DNA from: Myxococcales bacterium
Lineage (GTDB): Bacteria; Myxococcota_A; Polyangia; Haliangiales; Haliangiaceae
Length of the DNA stretch: 64,000 nt
NCBI GenBank assembly: GCA_016720595.1
Contig: JADKKI010000044.1
Span: 1 to 64,000 of the forward strand
Direction: 5' to 3'
Part shown: positions 1 to 7,741 of the stretch, piece after piece
Position numbering within the stretch: the first letter of the stretch is position 1
Layout: every line of letters starts with the position of its first letter
The notes under the pieces: model-generated
The model's database searches: none
The model's input: only the letters and a program-made list of their open reading frames with translations
Told to the model about the DNA's origin: nothing
Made by a program: the position numbers and the translations under genes

Positions 1-2
1 TG

Positions 3-608
3 TTCGCGGGCGTCGGGATCACGTGTGCAGATGGATCACCGTTGACCTGCGCGAAGGGCGGCGTCAGCGCCACGACAGCGAGCGGCGGATCTGGTGGGCA
101 AGCGATGGCCGGTATCGGTGACACGAGATGGGGCGGTGGCGCAGGCGGCGCTGTCACGGGCGGCGACATGGACTTCGGCGCAGGCGGTGGTGGTGCGGCG
201 GGACCGATGGGGCCGGGCGGCAACGGAGGCGACGCCCCGGGCACGGGCGCTTACAGCGCCGGAAGCGGCGGTGGTGGCAACGGCGGCGGTCGCAACGGCG
301 AGACGGGGACGGCGACTTCAGGCGGTTCGAATGCATCAGGCGCCGGCGCCGGTGCCGCGGGTGGTGGAGACGGTGTCGGTGGCGGCGGTGGGGGCGGTGG
401 GGTTCCCGATACCGACGGCGGTGCAGGCAGCACGGGCACGGAGTGGGGAACCCACGGATCCGGTGGTGGTGGTGGCGGCGCAGGCTTTGGCGGCAGCTTC
501 AACAACTCCGGCGGGCGAGGTGGGCTCTACGGCGGCGGCGGAGGAGGAGGCGTGATCGCTGGGGCGGGCGGGGCGGGGCTGATCGTGATCACGTACGCTC
601 CGCGCTGA
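3..608 (+). CDS. Gly-rich low-complexity protein, 5' truncated by the window edge
   Basis: The frame is open from the first bases of the window to the TGA at 606-608, so the gene starts outside. A TTG at 42 is only an internal candidate start. Most of the protein is runs of Gly with Ala, Ser, Thr and Asn, ending in a short hydrophobic tail (LIVITYAPR). The lipoprotein at 58,372 has the same Gly-rich style and a similar hydrophobic ending (GVISIRSPAF), so this is probably the C-terminal part of a related cell-surface lipoprotein. Such repeats are common in myxobacterial secreted proteins; no catalytic domain is visible. Its function is unknown. Confidence 0.6.
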   Translation, partial: FAGVGITCADGSPLTCAKGGVSATTASGGSGGQAMAGIGDTRWGGGAGGAVTGGDMDFGAGGGGAAGPMGPGGNGGDAPGTGAYSAGSGGGGNGGGRNGETGTATSGGSNASGAGAGAAGGGDGVGGGGGGGGVPDTDGGAGSTGTEWGTHGSGGGGGGAGFGGSFNNSGGRGGLYGGGGGGGVIAGAGGAGLIVITYAPR

Positions 609-620
609 CCGACCACGCCC

Positions 621-764
621 TCAGGCCGGCCGACTCGCCAGCAGCGTCCGGATCGCGACGGCGCTGCCACCGATGTTCGTGACGGTGAACGTCATCGGGG
701 CGCTCGGGCTACCGATCTGTGCCGGCTGCAAGAGCCTTTGCGACGACACTCCGGGGTTACACAT
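621..764 (-). pseudogene. ASH/choice-of-anchor-D domain fragment
   Basis: A 47-residue frame whose second half (IGSPSAPMTFTVTNIGG) matches the conserved strand pattern of ASPM-SPD-2-Hydin (ASH) repeats, which usually occur in tandem in secreted myxobacterial lipoproteins. An ATG at 764 overlaps the end of the upstream minus-strand gene by 8 nt. The frame stops at 621, convergent with the Gly-rich gene. One partial ASH repeat with no signal peptide suggests the 3' remnant of a longer gene rather than a working protein. The lipoprotein at 18,955-19,782 is the best comparison in this window. Confidence 0.4.
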
Positions 765-1008
765 CGGGAACGACCTGGACCGCGATCTCGTCCGTATCGT
801 CTCCGTCGACCTCGAGCTCGATCTCGAACTCCGCCTCGCCGTGCGCGAGATCGCAGCGCGAGCCACGGGCGCACATCCCGCCGCAAGCCATCGCCGTGGG
901 TGGACGGAACCGGGAGCAGGCCTGGACCAACGCTCCCAGCGGAGTCTCGGCGATGTCCACCAGCTCCAAGTCCTCGGTTGCCGGGCACACCACCAGTGAT
1001 CGCGACAT
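757..1008 (-). CDS. Small Cys-rich acidic protein, hypothetical
   Basis: An 83-residue protein. The start at 1008 is chosen over upstream ATGs because GGGAGG lies four bases before it. The sequence has six Cys (VVCP, QACS, then ACGGMCARGSRC) and a strongly acidic C-terminal half (EFEIELEVDGDDTDE). The tight Cys spacing in the middle could bind a metal, but I recognise no family. It has no signal peptide and no membrane segment. It is transcribed away from the small gene at 1150. Confidence 0.45.
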   Translation of the reverse strand: MSRSLVVCPATEDLELVDIAETPLGALVQACSRFRPPTAMACGGMCARGSRCDLAHGEAEFEIELEVDGDDTDEIAVQVVPDV

Positions 1009-1149
1009 GCAGCCTCCCATCGACATCGTGGATCCGTTCGGCTTCTCGGGTCCTGCGGCGTAACGTCGCTCGTGGCTCGATCGTGGGATCGCGCAGTTCC
1101 TGCCGTCACGGTGTCCGCGGTGCGGGACATGCGTTCTGGACGAGTCGAG

Positions 1150-1458
1150 ATGGTGCAGATGCGGTGCGACGGTGGCGCAGCGCATGCAACAAGCCGTGTC
1201 ATGTTCACCCACCCACTCGCCACGGCAAACGACATCGCGCGGATCCTCGGGGACGTCGATCCCCTGGTCACGGCACGTATCCTCGCCATCGCACCGTCAG
1301 TCGACGAGCTCGACGAGGCGGTGCGAGCTACCGAAGAGGAAGAAGGCTTCGGCGAGGAGCCACGCACCCCTTCCTCGGCTCGCGTGGCCAACCTTCGTGC
1401 GGCGCTTGCCGACCTGACACGCACCGAGTTCGAGACCCGTCCGTCCGACGATCGCTGA
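1150..1458 (+). CDS. Hypothetical protein upstream of zwf
   Basis: The frame opens at 1072; ATGs at 1150 and 1201 are both more plausible starts, and no strong ribosome-binding site decides between them. The part after 1201 looks coding, with two predicted helical segments: THPLATANDIARILGDVDP and a hydrophilic helix rich in Glu, Ala and Arg. It ends 54 bases before zwf on the same strand and may share its transcript. I do not recognise the family. A short DNA- or protein-binding helical domain is possible but unproven. Confidence 0.5.
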   Translation: MVQMRCDGGAAHATSRVMFTHPLATANDIARILGDVDPLVTARILAIAPSVDELDEAVRATEEEEGFGEEPRTPSSARVANLRAALADLTRTEFETRPSDDR

Positions 1459-1512
1459 TGACCCTTCCGTTCCGGCGCGGGGCGGCAGGCGGTTACTATC
1501 CACGGCGGCACC

Positions 1513-3471
1513 ATGGCCCAACGACCCACGACCAGCTCGCCGATCGTTCGAACGCCCGGCGTCGAGGCACCGGACTCCAGTCCACCGAGTGCGCCATGCG
1601 TGATGGTCATCTTCGGTGCTTCGGGAGACCTCACGAAGCGCCTCCTCGTGCCTGCGCTCTACAACCTCGCATGCGACGGCCTGCTCTCGGACAACTTCGC
1701 GGTGCTGGGCACGGCGATGGAGCCGTGGACCACCGAGCAGTTCCGCGAGCGGATGAGCACCGAGATCCCGAAGTATCAGACTCGCAAGGAGTTCGACCAG
1801 GCGGTCTGGGACAGGCTGGTGGCGCGGTTCCACTACGTGCCCGGCGGCTTCACCGACGCCGCGCTGTTCCCGGCGCTTCGGGCCGAAGTCCAGCGCCTGG
1901 ATGCGGCCTACGGCGCGTGCGGGAACGTCTTGTTCTACTTCGCCGTGGCGCCGCGGTTCTTCGGCCTGCTATGCGACCGCGTTCACGAGAGCGGCTTCAA
2001 GGACGGCCCCGGCTGGAAGCGGATCATCGTCGAGAAGCCGTTCGGCACCGACCTCGAATCGGCGCTGAAGCTGAACCGCGAGGTGCTCGCGAACTGGCAG
2101 GAGAACCAGATCTACCGGGTCGATCACTATCTCGGGAAGGAGACCGTCCAGAACTTGCTCGCCTTCCGGTTCGCCAACGGCATGTTCGAGCCATTGTGGA
2201 ACAAGCACCACATCGACAACATCCAGTTCAACGTCGCCGAGGCCGTGGATGTCGAAGCACGAGGCGGGTACTACGACTCGTCCGGAGTCGTCCGCGACAT
2301 GATGCAGAACCACATGTTCCAGATGCTGGCGTATCTGTGCATGGAGGTCCCGGGCTCGTTCGAGCCCGACGCCATCCGCAACGAGAAAGCGAAGCTCCTG
2401 CAGTCGGTGCGCCGCTACACGCCCGACGAGGTCGAGCGCAACGCGGTCCGCGGACAGTACGGACCGTCCGCCGACAAGCCAGGCTATCGGCAGGAGAAGG
2501 ACGTCAACCCGCAGTCGAACACCGAGACCTACGCCGCGGCCCGGCTCTACGTCGATAACTGGCGATGGGAGGGCGTGCCGATCTATCTGCGCTCGGGCAA
2601 GGCGCTGTGGAAGCGCGGGACGGAGATCGTCGTCGAATTCAAGCGAGCGCCCGCGGTGATCTTCCGCGGCACGCCGGTGAACGGCCTCGACGCGAACCGG
2701 CTCGTGTTCCACATCCAGCCGTATCAGGGCATCGAGATCCAGTTCCAGGCCAAGATCCCAGGCCCGCAGATGCAGTTGCAGCCCGTGCACATGAAGTTCG
2801 GGTACGGCGAGGCGTTCAAGGCGAACCGCTACACCGGCTACGAGGTCATGCTCTATGCATGCTCGCACGGCGATGCGACGCTGTTCTCGCGCGGTGATCT
2901 CGTCGAGGCCGCGTGGCGCATCGCGCAGCCGATCATCGATCACTGGGCCGCGACGCCGGCGGAGTTCCCGAACTACGTCCGCAGCACGTGGGGCCCGAAA
3001 GCCGCTGCCGATCTGATCGCCGCCGACGGGCGGCAGTGGCACGAGGTGGTCACCGAGGACGTGCTCAAACAATCCCCGCTGTTCCGCGACGGCGATGCGG
3101 TGTTCCTCGAGCAGGTGATCATGGCGCTCACGCCGAGGCAGCTCGCAGCCGGCGAGGTCGTGATCACCAAGGGCGAGCTCGGCCGGGAGATGTACCTGAT
3201 CGAGCAGGGCGAGATCGAAGTGCTCGATGACGAGGGAGCGGCGATCAAGGTCCTGACCGATGGGGACGTGTTCGGTGAGATTGGCGTGTTGATGTCGACG
3301 AAGCGCAACGCGACCTGCCGCGCCAAGAGCCCCACCGACATCTACGTCCTGTCGAAGGCCGACTTCCATCGCATCCTGCGCGACAACTCGAGCTTCGCCG
3401 ACGCGATCCGGACGGTCGCGAAGGAGCGCTACCGCGTCGAGATGACGGCCGACTCGCTGATGGCGGAGTAG
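1513..3471 (+). CDS. zwf: Glucose-6-phosphate dehydrogenase fused to a cyclic-nucleotide-binding domain
   Basis: A 652-residue protein. Residues about 28-500 are a full glucose-6-phosphate 1-dehydrogenase (oxidative pentose-phosphate pathway, NADP-dependent). The Rossmann motif GASGDLTK is at 35-42, the active-site/substrate motif RVDHYLGKE at 202-210, and the typical GVPIYLRSGKAL appears later. Ordinary family members end near 490-510 residues. Here residues about 517-645 form an extra Crp/PKA-type cNMP-binding fold, with the phosphate-binding cassette seen as VFGEIGVL (586-593) followed by KRNATC (597-602), which keeps the expected Arg. There is no DNA-binding domain after it. This suggests allosteric control of pentose-phosphate flux by a cyclic nucleotide; the ligand is unknown. 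The start is an ATG with a weak ribosome-binding site. Confidence 0.95.
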   Translation: MAQRPTTSSPIVRTPGVEAPDSSPPSAPCVMVIFGASGDLTKRLLVPALYNLACDGLLSDNFAVLGTAMEPWTTEQFRERMSTEIPKYQTRKEFDQAVWDRLVARFHYVPGGFTDAALFPALRAEVQRLDAAYGACGNVLFYFAVAPRFFGLLCDRVHESGFKDGPGWKRIIVEKPFGTDLESALKLNREVLANWQENQIYRVDHYLGKETVQNLLAFRFANGMFEPLWNKHHIDNIQFNVAEAVDVEARGGYYDSSGVVRDMMQNHMFQMLAYLCMEVPGSFEPDAIRNEKAKLLQSVRRYTPDEVERNAVRGQYGPSADKPGYRQEKDVNPQSNTETYAAARLYVDNWRWEGVPIYLRSGKALWKRGTEIVVEFKRAPAVIFRGTPVNGLDANRLVFHIQPYQGIEIQFQAKIPGPQMQLQPVHMKFGYGEAFKANRYTGYEVMLYACSHGDATLFSRGDLVEAAWRIAQPIIDHWAATPAEFPNYVRSTWGPKAAADLIAADGRQWHEVVTEDVLKQSPLFRDGDAVFLEQVIMALTPRQLAAGEVVITKGELGREMYLIEQGEIEVLDDEGAAIKVLTDGDVFGEIGVLMSTKRNATCRAKSPTDIYVLSKADFHRILRDNSSFADAIRTVAKERYRVEMTADSLMAE

Positions 3472-3687
3472 TCGCAGTGAGAACATCGCCGGGCTCACTT
3501 CGGGCCGCGAGGATCGCGAGCCCAGAGGGAACGCGGTGGGCGCATCCTTCCCCGCGGAAACGAACGGGAATCGGACCCTCCAGGCCGTCGGTCGCGCGAC
3601 CGTCCGCGGTTCCACGATCGGCCGGGAATGTTTTTCGCGCGCCATCGCTTTTGGGACCAGGTGGCCGACGAGCCACGTGAGGTTCCG

Positions 3688-3945
3688 ATGAGCAAGCAGA
3701 TGGAGCTCAGGCATCTCGCTCGCGAGGTGAAGACCAGCCTCGAGCTGGCCCTCGCGGCGCCCACTCCCAGTGACCTGGTCGATCGCCTCGCGATCGCGGC
3801 GGGGTTGCTCGACGCGATCACGGACATGGCGCTCGATGAGGCCGCGACGCTCCCGCTGGTCACGCGGACCGTGGAGCGGGCGAACGAAGCCCTCGCGGCC
3901 TGGCAGCGGTGGCGAGCCGACCATCCTCCGAAAGCGACCGCGTAG
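3688..3945 (+). CDS. Small helical protein, hypothetical
   Basis: An 85-residue protein. The start at 3688 (MSKQMELRHL) is chosen because GTGAGG precedes it; an in-frame ATG 60 bases upstream lacks a site. The sequence is almost entirely amphipathic helix, rich in Ala, Leu, Glu and Arg, with a Trp-Arg pair near the end (WQRWRADH). It has no signal peptide and no Cys. It lies 53 bases upstream of the PDZ protein on the same strand, so co-expression is possible. I do not recognise the family. Confidence 0.6.
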   Translation: MSKQMELRHLAREVKTSLELALAAPTPSDLVDRLAIAAGLLDAITDMALDEAATLPLVTRTVERANEALAAWQRWRADHPPKATA

Positions 3946-3998
3946 CCCCTTGCGTCCAGCGAGGTCCGGACTCATCCGAAAAATCAAAGGAGGTTCCC

Positions 3999-4574
3999 AT
4001 GCGACGTTTCCACGCCCTGCTGATTGTAGCTGGCCTGGCGGCGATGCCTGCGAGTGCAGCCGCCGGGCCCTCCAACGATTCCTGGTCGAATCCACAGGTT
4101 ATCGAGAAGTACGAGTTCTCCACGAGCCGGGGCCGGCTCGGCGTCACGGTCATGAGCCTGACGCCGGAGCTGCGAAAGCACCTCGGCGCTGCCGAAGACC
4201 GCGGCGTCCTGGTCGCCCACGTCGAGCCCGGCACACCCGCCGCGGCGGCGGGTATCGCGGTCGGCGACGTGATCGTGAACGTGCGAGGTCGCGCGATCGG
4301 CGGCGCGGTCGATGTCTTGACAGCCCTCGCGGACGTGACCAAAGGTCAGGTCGTCACGGTCGAGCTCGTACGCGACAAGAAGCCGGTGTCGCTCCAGGCC
4401 ACGCTTGCCAGCGACGCGGCTCCGCGGATGAAGACCCCGATCATGCCGGCGTGGCTGCGCGAGATGATGAAGCCGTTCGTGGCGCCCGACGAGACCGCGT
4501 CACCATTCGAGTCACGCTGGTTCCGCGAGCTGCTACATCCATCCAAGCCGAACGAATCGTCCATTCATTCCTGA
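3999..4574 (+). CDS. Exported single PDZ-domain protein
   Basis: A 191-residue protein with a textbook AAAGGAGG seven bases before the start. Residues 1-25 are a signal peptide (hydrophobic core, then ASAAAG). Residues about 40-130 form one PDZ domain, with the GRLGV carboxylate-loop region, VEPGTPAAAAGI and GDVIVNVRGR, as in the C-terminal PDZ of DegP/HtrA proteases. No protease domain is present, so it should act as a periplasmic binding or adaptor module and not as an enzyme. It is followed after 8 bases by the small Cys protein and then by hsp20, which hints at an envelope or protein-quality stress group (inference). Confidence 0.8.
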   Translation: MRRFHALLIVAGLAAMPASAAAGPSNDSWSNPQVIEKYEFSTSRGRLGVTVMSLTPELRKHLGAAEDRGVLVAHVEPGTPAAAAGIAVGDVIVNVRGRAIGGAVDVLTALADVTKGQVVTVELVRDKKPVSLQATLASDAAPRMKTPIMPAWLREMMKPFVAPDETASPFESRWFRELLHPSKPNESSIHS

Positions 4575-4582
4575 GGTGAGCC

Positions 4583-4777
4583 ATGGGCCAGTCCAACAAC
4601 CGCGAGCCGCGCAGGCTCTGGAAGTCGATGGAGAACAACCGTGCGCACGTCCCTTGCGCGTCGTGCGGCGCGAACGCACGTCTGCACGCGGCGAACCTTC
4701 CGTTCTGCAACGCGTGCCTCGACTGGTCACGTCAGAGCAACCTCGCCGAATGGGACGAGCTGGGCGCTGGCGACTGA
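4583..4777 (+). CDS. Small zinc-ribbon-like protein
   Basis: A 64-residue protein starting eight bases after the PDZ gene, with GAGGTGAG before the ATG. Two CxxC knuckles (C25/C28 and C42/C45) sit 13 residues apart, with aromatic and hydrophobic residues between them. This is the layout of a treble-clef or zinc-ribbon metal site. It is basic at the N-terminus and acidic at the end. Function is unknown; small ribbons of this kind often bind RNA, ribosomes or RNA polymerase. It sits between the PDZ gene and hsp20 on the same strand. Confidence 0.65.
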   Translation: MGQSNNREPRRLWKSMENNRAHVPCASCGANARLHAANLPFCNACLDWSRQSNLAEWDELGAGD

Positions 4778-4816
4778 ACGAGACAAGAATCCACGTCACA
4801 TCGAGGAGTAACCACC

Positions 4817-5272
4817 ATGCAGACCCAACTCTGGAATCCGTGGTCCATCTTCGACGAGCTCGAGCGCACGGTGTTCGCTGCGGCCGGCTCGCAGGAGTGG
4901 CCCGTCTTCGACATCGAAGACAACGACAGCGAGACGACGTTGACGGCTGACTTGCCGGGAATGACGGACAGCGACATCGAGCTGACGCTCGCGGGCTCGA
5001 CACTCACGGTGCACGGCGAGCGCAAGGTGAGGGACGGGCGCTATGTCAGCCGTCGTCGCTTCACGGGCGCGTTCGAGAAACAGTTCCGGATCGGCGATGG
5101 CTACGATCTTGACCGCGTCGAGGCTCGGATCTCGAACGGCGTCCTGACGATCACCTTGTCGAAGGCGGAGAAGGCGAAGCCACGCCGCATCAAGCTCGCG
5201 ACTGGTGTCGTCGAGAAGGTCAAGAGCCTGCTCTCCGGCGACAAGGAGAAGGACAAGCAACCCGCGGCGTGA
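4817..5272 (+). CDS. Small heat-shock protein, Hsp20/alpha-crystallin family
   Basis: A 151-residue protein with GAGGAG ten bases before its ATG. The alpha-crystallin domain spans about residues 27-120: DIEDNDSETTLTADLPGM, then the DIELTL and LTVHGER strands, then the diagnostic NGVLTITL near residue 108. A Lys-rich tail without the usual IxI motif follows. The protein is an ATP-independent holdase that keeps unfolding proteins soluble in the cytoplasm. No CIRCE or HAIR inverted repeat is visible upstream, so the usual HrcA-type control is not supported here. Confidence 0.9.
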   Translation: MQTQLWNPWSIFDELERTVFAAAGSQEWPVFDIEDNDSETTLTADLPGMTDSDIELTLAGSTLTVHGERKVRDGRYVSRRRFTGAFEKQFRIGDGYDLDRVEARISNGVLTITLSKAEKAKPRRIKLATGVVEKVKSLLSGDKEKDKQPAA

Positions 5273-5401
5273 GGCCGCTCTACATGCACCGCGGGAGGCG
5301 GTCGCCCGATACGGCAGGTCCCACACCCGATCAACCATCGAGAGACTCTGGCCGTCCACCGGGCGCCGCTTCCCGCGGTGCCGCTCCTATCGAGGCAGAC
5401 G

Positions 5402-5842
5402 ATGAGGAATCATGCTTCCACCGAACGGCGACCGGTCGCGCATGTCACCGTCGAAGACGCTGGATGTCGCGCCGCCATCATCGACGCGCTTCACCGTCGC
5501 GGATGGTCGGTCGTCGAACAGCCGACGGGGCTTCACTTGATCTACGCGATCTCCGGAATCATTCTCGGCGATCAGCCATGGCTGCGTCCGGGCCTGATCG
5601 TCGCCGACGCCGCGGCCCGTGGGTGTAGTGGCCTGAGCATCGCGCGCGGGCTGCGTGATCTCGGCTCGCGGATCCCCGTCGTCGTCGTCGCGCGTGCCGC
5701 GGATGAGCTGACATCCATGCGCGATGGCCCCTTGACGATCGTGGCCCCGGAGAACGCCGTGCGGACAGTCGAGCTGGTCGCTCGGCCGCGCAGTGGGTGG
5801 GGCGATAATCCGTCCTCATCACGGCAGAACGCCACCGCCTGA
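5402..5842 (+). CDS. Degenerate response-regulator receiver-like protein
   Basis: A 146-residue protein; the start at 5402 is preceded by GAGGCAG. The middle follows the CheY pattern: LIVADAAARGCSG with an Asp at about residue 69 in the phosphoacceptor position, then LRDLGSRIPVVVVAR, which matches the beta4 strand. The N-terminal acidic cluster is weak (VTVEDAG) and the conserved Lys of beta5 is not clear (LTIVAPENAV). It may be a pseudo-receiver that binds partners without normal phosphorylation. No output domain and no adjacent kinase are present. Confidence 0.55.
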   Translation: MRNHASTERRPVAHVTVEDAGCRAAIIDALHRRGWSVVEQPTGLHLIYAISGIILGDQPWLRPGLIVADAAARGCSGLSIARGLRDLGSRIPVVVVARAADELTSMRDGPLTIVAPENAVRTVELVARPRSGWGDNPSSSRQNATA

Positions 5843-5906
5843 GGGTCGCGCCAATCCCGACGGGCACTTGCCCTCGGATGCGGATCGCACGTCGCGAACT
5901 CGTCAC

Positions 5907-6146
5907 TCAGATCCCAGGTGCGGTGGCGACACCAGTCGCTCGAATCCCGAACCGTTCCGAGGCGACCAGACGATCGGGACGTGGGACGGCCGGACGAGCA
6001 ACCACGATCGGGAAGCGGAGGGGGATTGCTTGAATCGCGTCGACGACGGCTTCGACTTCGGCGCGGAACGTATCTCCGTGGTCGACCTGCGCGTACCCGT
6101 CTCGAGCCTTCTCGATCTCCGCCAGCGCGCGAGGGCGCAGGCTCAG
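5907..6146 (-). pseudogene. ParE/RelE-type toxin, truncated remnant
   Basis: A minus-strand frame overlapping the last bases of the antitoxin gene. It would start at a CTG at 6146 (no ATG, GTG or TTG is available) and reads LRPRALAEIEKARDGYAQ, then a helix FRAEVEAVVDAIQAIPLRFPIV. That is the N-terminal two thirds of a ParE/RelE-fold toxin. After RFPIV, where family members continue with an Arg-rich strand and a YxxxY-like core, this frame loses similarity and stops after 79 residues. The family is usually 90-105 residues. The best reading is a toxin broken by a small deletion or frame change. It overlaps the stop of the antitoxin by 4 bases, as intact pairs do. Confidence 0.55.
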
Positions 6147-6382
6147 CGAATCGCTCGTGGTTGGCGAAGGCGTGCCTTGGCTTCGGACCAGGGGATCGCA
6201 GCATCCGGATCCTCGTCGTCCTCACGAAGGCGTTGTTCGAGCAACTCGCGGTCTGCAGCGGACAATGGAAGGGTCGCCCCCTCGTTGGATTCGTCGACGA
6301 TGCTCTCCCGGAGCTCCTCGATCAACTCGAGCCGCTGAGCGATGTCCAGCTTGATCAGCTCGGTCTTCGAGATCGTCGCCAC
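6143..6382 (-). CDS. Addiction-module antitoxin (Unstab_antitox family)
   Basis: A 79-residue protein starting at a GTG preceded by GGTGGA. It has the standard pattern of this antitoxin family: an N-terminal helix DIAQRLELIEELRESI, a linker containing LPLSAADRELLEQRL, and an acidic C-terminal tail ending in the W-S-E-A toxin-wrapping segment. It would neutralise a ParE-type toxin by direct binding. The cognate toxin gene immediately downstream appears truncated, so this may now be an orphan or solitary antitoxin. Confidence 0.75.
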   Translation of the reverse strand: MATISKTELIKLDIAQRLELIEELRESIVDESNEGATLPLSAADRELLEQRLREDDEDPDAAIPWSEAKARLRQPRAIR

Positions 6383-6575
6383 GGATCCACCGTAGCACGC
6401 GGCGTTGATGCCCACGCCGAATCGCATGGGAGACGGTCCACAGCGAGAGCTAACACCGAAATGCTTGATTGGGAGTCGAACCCTGGATTCCGAGTGGTGT
6501 GGCCGTAGCGTGGCAGCAGCTCTGGTGCCTGATCACGTCGACTCGAAGGACGCAGTCGCCTGGTACGCTCACCGA

Positions 6576-6935
6576 GTGACGGCGTACGTGAGGTCAGGCC
6601 TCCAGCTGGTGAAGCGGCGACATGTGCTCGCCGCGGCGGAGGGGCGACTTCGCGCGGCGATCCAGCGTGCGGCGGTGGTGGTCCGCGACGTTGAGAGAGT
6701 GCGCAACGGGCACCTCGCCTATTTGAAGGCCCTGCGCTACGAGCTCCAGACTGGCACGGACGTCGACGACTCGAGTCAGGCACGCTTCGCCGCGGCCAAC
6801 GAGGCTGAGCGGGCGTGGCGGGTGGCGGCCGCCGCCGAGATCGTTGCCGCGTACTCCTCCGGGCCCGCCGTAGCTCCCGGCGACGTGCCGGTATCGTTCG
6901 CGGCGCAGCGGCTCCGTGTTCCTGAACGCTCGTAG
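6576..6935 (+). CDS. Hypothetical helical protein
   Basis: A 119-residue protein if translated from the GTG at 6576. The frame is open further upstream, but that part has no coding look. The body is mainly helical and basic (VKRRHVLAAAEGRLRAA; RNGHLAYLKALRYEL), followed by an Ala-rich stretch and a short Pro-Val-rich end. It has no Cys, signal peptide or membrane segment. It lies 84 bases before the PP2C gene on the same strand. I do not recognise the family. Confidence 0.4.
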   Translation: MTAYVRSGLQLVKRRHVLAAAEGRLRAAIQRAAVVVRDVERVRNGHLAYLKALRYELQTGTDVDDSSQARFAAANEAERAWRVAAAAEIVAAYSSGPAVAPGDVPVSFAAQRLRVPERS

Positions 6936-7019
6936 AACGGATCCGTTTGCTGAAGCCGCAGCCGTTTCGCCGCGGGCTCGGATTCCATGTGGCACGCGAC
7001 ATGAACACTGCCGCAGGAC

Positions 7020-7643
7020 ATGGTGGAAGGCCCGTTCAAATACGTCGTCGAGATCGCGTCGTCGAAGATCACGGGACAGGATCGTGCATGCGTGTTCGTC
7101 CGTTCTGGTGGGCTCGTGATCGCCTTGGCGGACGGGGCAGGGGGCACGAGTAACGGTGGACTTGCCGCACAGGCCTTCGTCGACGCGGTGGGGGCGATGT
7201 CGCGCGAGACCGATTGGAGTGGGGCGATCGAAGCGCTCGATCGCGACGTCACTCGACTGGGGCATGGCCAGACGACCGCGGTCGTCCTATCCGTCGATGC
7301 CCGAGGCATCACGGGCTGCAGCGTTGGTGATTCGGGGGCATGGCTCGTTCGTGACGAAGTCATCGACCTGACAGATGGCCAAGTCCGGAAGCCGCTCGTG
7401 GGCGGCGGGTGTTTGCCGTTCGCGTTCCGCGCCGGTCCGATCGGCAACGGAACCTTGCTCGTCGCCTCCGATGGCATCCTCCGCTACGCGAAGCAGCAGG
7501 ACATCGCCCGCATCTCTCGCGGTCCGGACCTGGCCACGGCGGCCCACACCCTGGTCGAGCTTGTTCGTCTTCCGTCGGGTGCGCTCCAGGACGATGTGGC
7601 CGTCGTCCTCTGTCGTGACCTCGGTGTTCGTGACCGCGGCTAA
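7020..7643 (+). CDS. PP2C-like protein phosphatase
   Basis: A 207-residue protein with the PP2C core motifs in order: ALADGAGG (metal-binding Asp-Gly at 38-39), CSVGDSGAWL (103-106 GDSG), LLVASDGI (SDG at 150-152) and the final Asp pair at 191-192 (DDVAVV). It should be a Mg/Mn-dependent Ser/Thr phosphatase. It is shorter than typical PP2C (about 240 residues) and lacks the flap region. It lies just upstream of an ADP-ribosylglycohydrolase gene, so two enzymes that erase protein modifications are side by side. Substrates are unknown; Hanks-type kinases such as the one at 55,679 are common partners in this type of organism. Confidence 0.8.
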   Translation: MVEGPFKYVVEIASSKITGQDRACVFVRSGGLVIALADGAGGTSNGGLAAQAFVDAVGAMSRETDWSGAIEALDRDVTRLGHGQTTAVVLSVDARGITGCSVGDSGAWLVRDEVIDLTDGQVRKPLVGGGCLPFAFRAGPIGNGTLLVASDGILRYAKQQDIARISRGPDLATAAHTLVELVRLPSGALQDDVAVVLCRDLGVRDRG

Positions 7644-7741
7644 GACTCGCCGGCGCGGCCCCGAGGATCGAAGGTGGTGCCAGAACGACACGAGATCGTG
7701 GAGCGCCTAGACAGCCCGTCAGGAGCTATCTCGTCCACCCA

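Noticed and set aside
3..608. Similarity of the Gly-rich protein to mycobacterial PE_PGRS proteins
   Set aside because: Only composition is shared; the PE domain is absent and the lipoprotein at 58,372 is a much closer match in style.
1969..4095. A 708-codon open frame on the minus strand
   Set aside because: It lies antisense to zwf and the small genes after it, has shadow composition (Arg/Asp/Leu/His-rich, no motifs) and reflects the GC bias of the real genes.
6468..6486. T-arm-like sequence (GGGTTCGACTCCC on the minus strand), as a third tRNA-derived att site
   Set aside because: It matches the tRNA-Sec 3' end only in the T-loop core, lacks an acceptor strand and CCA, and its stem is only 3 bp.
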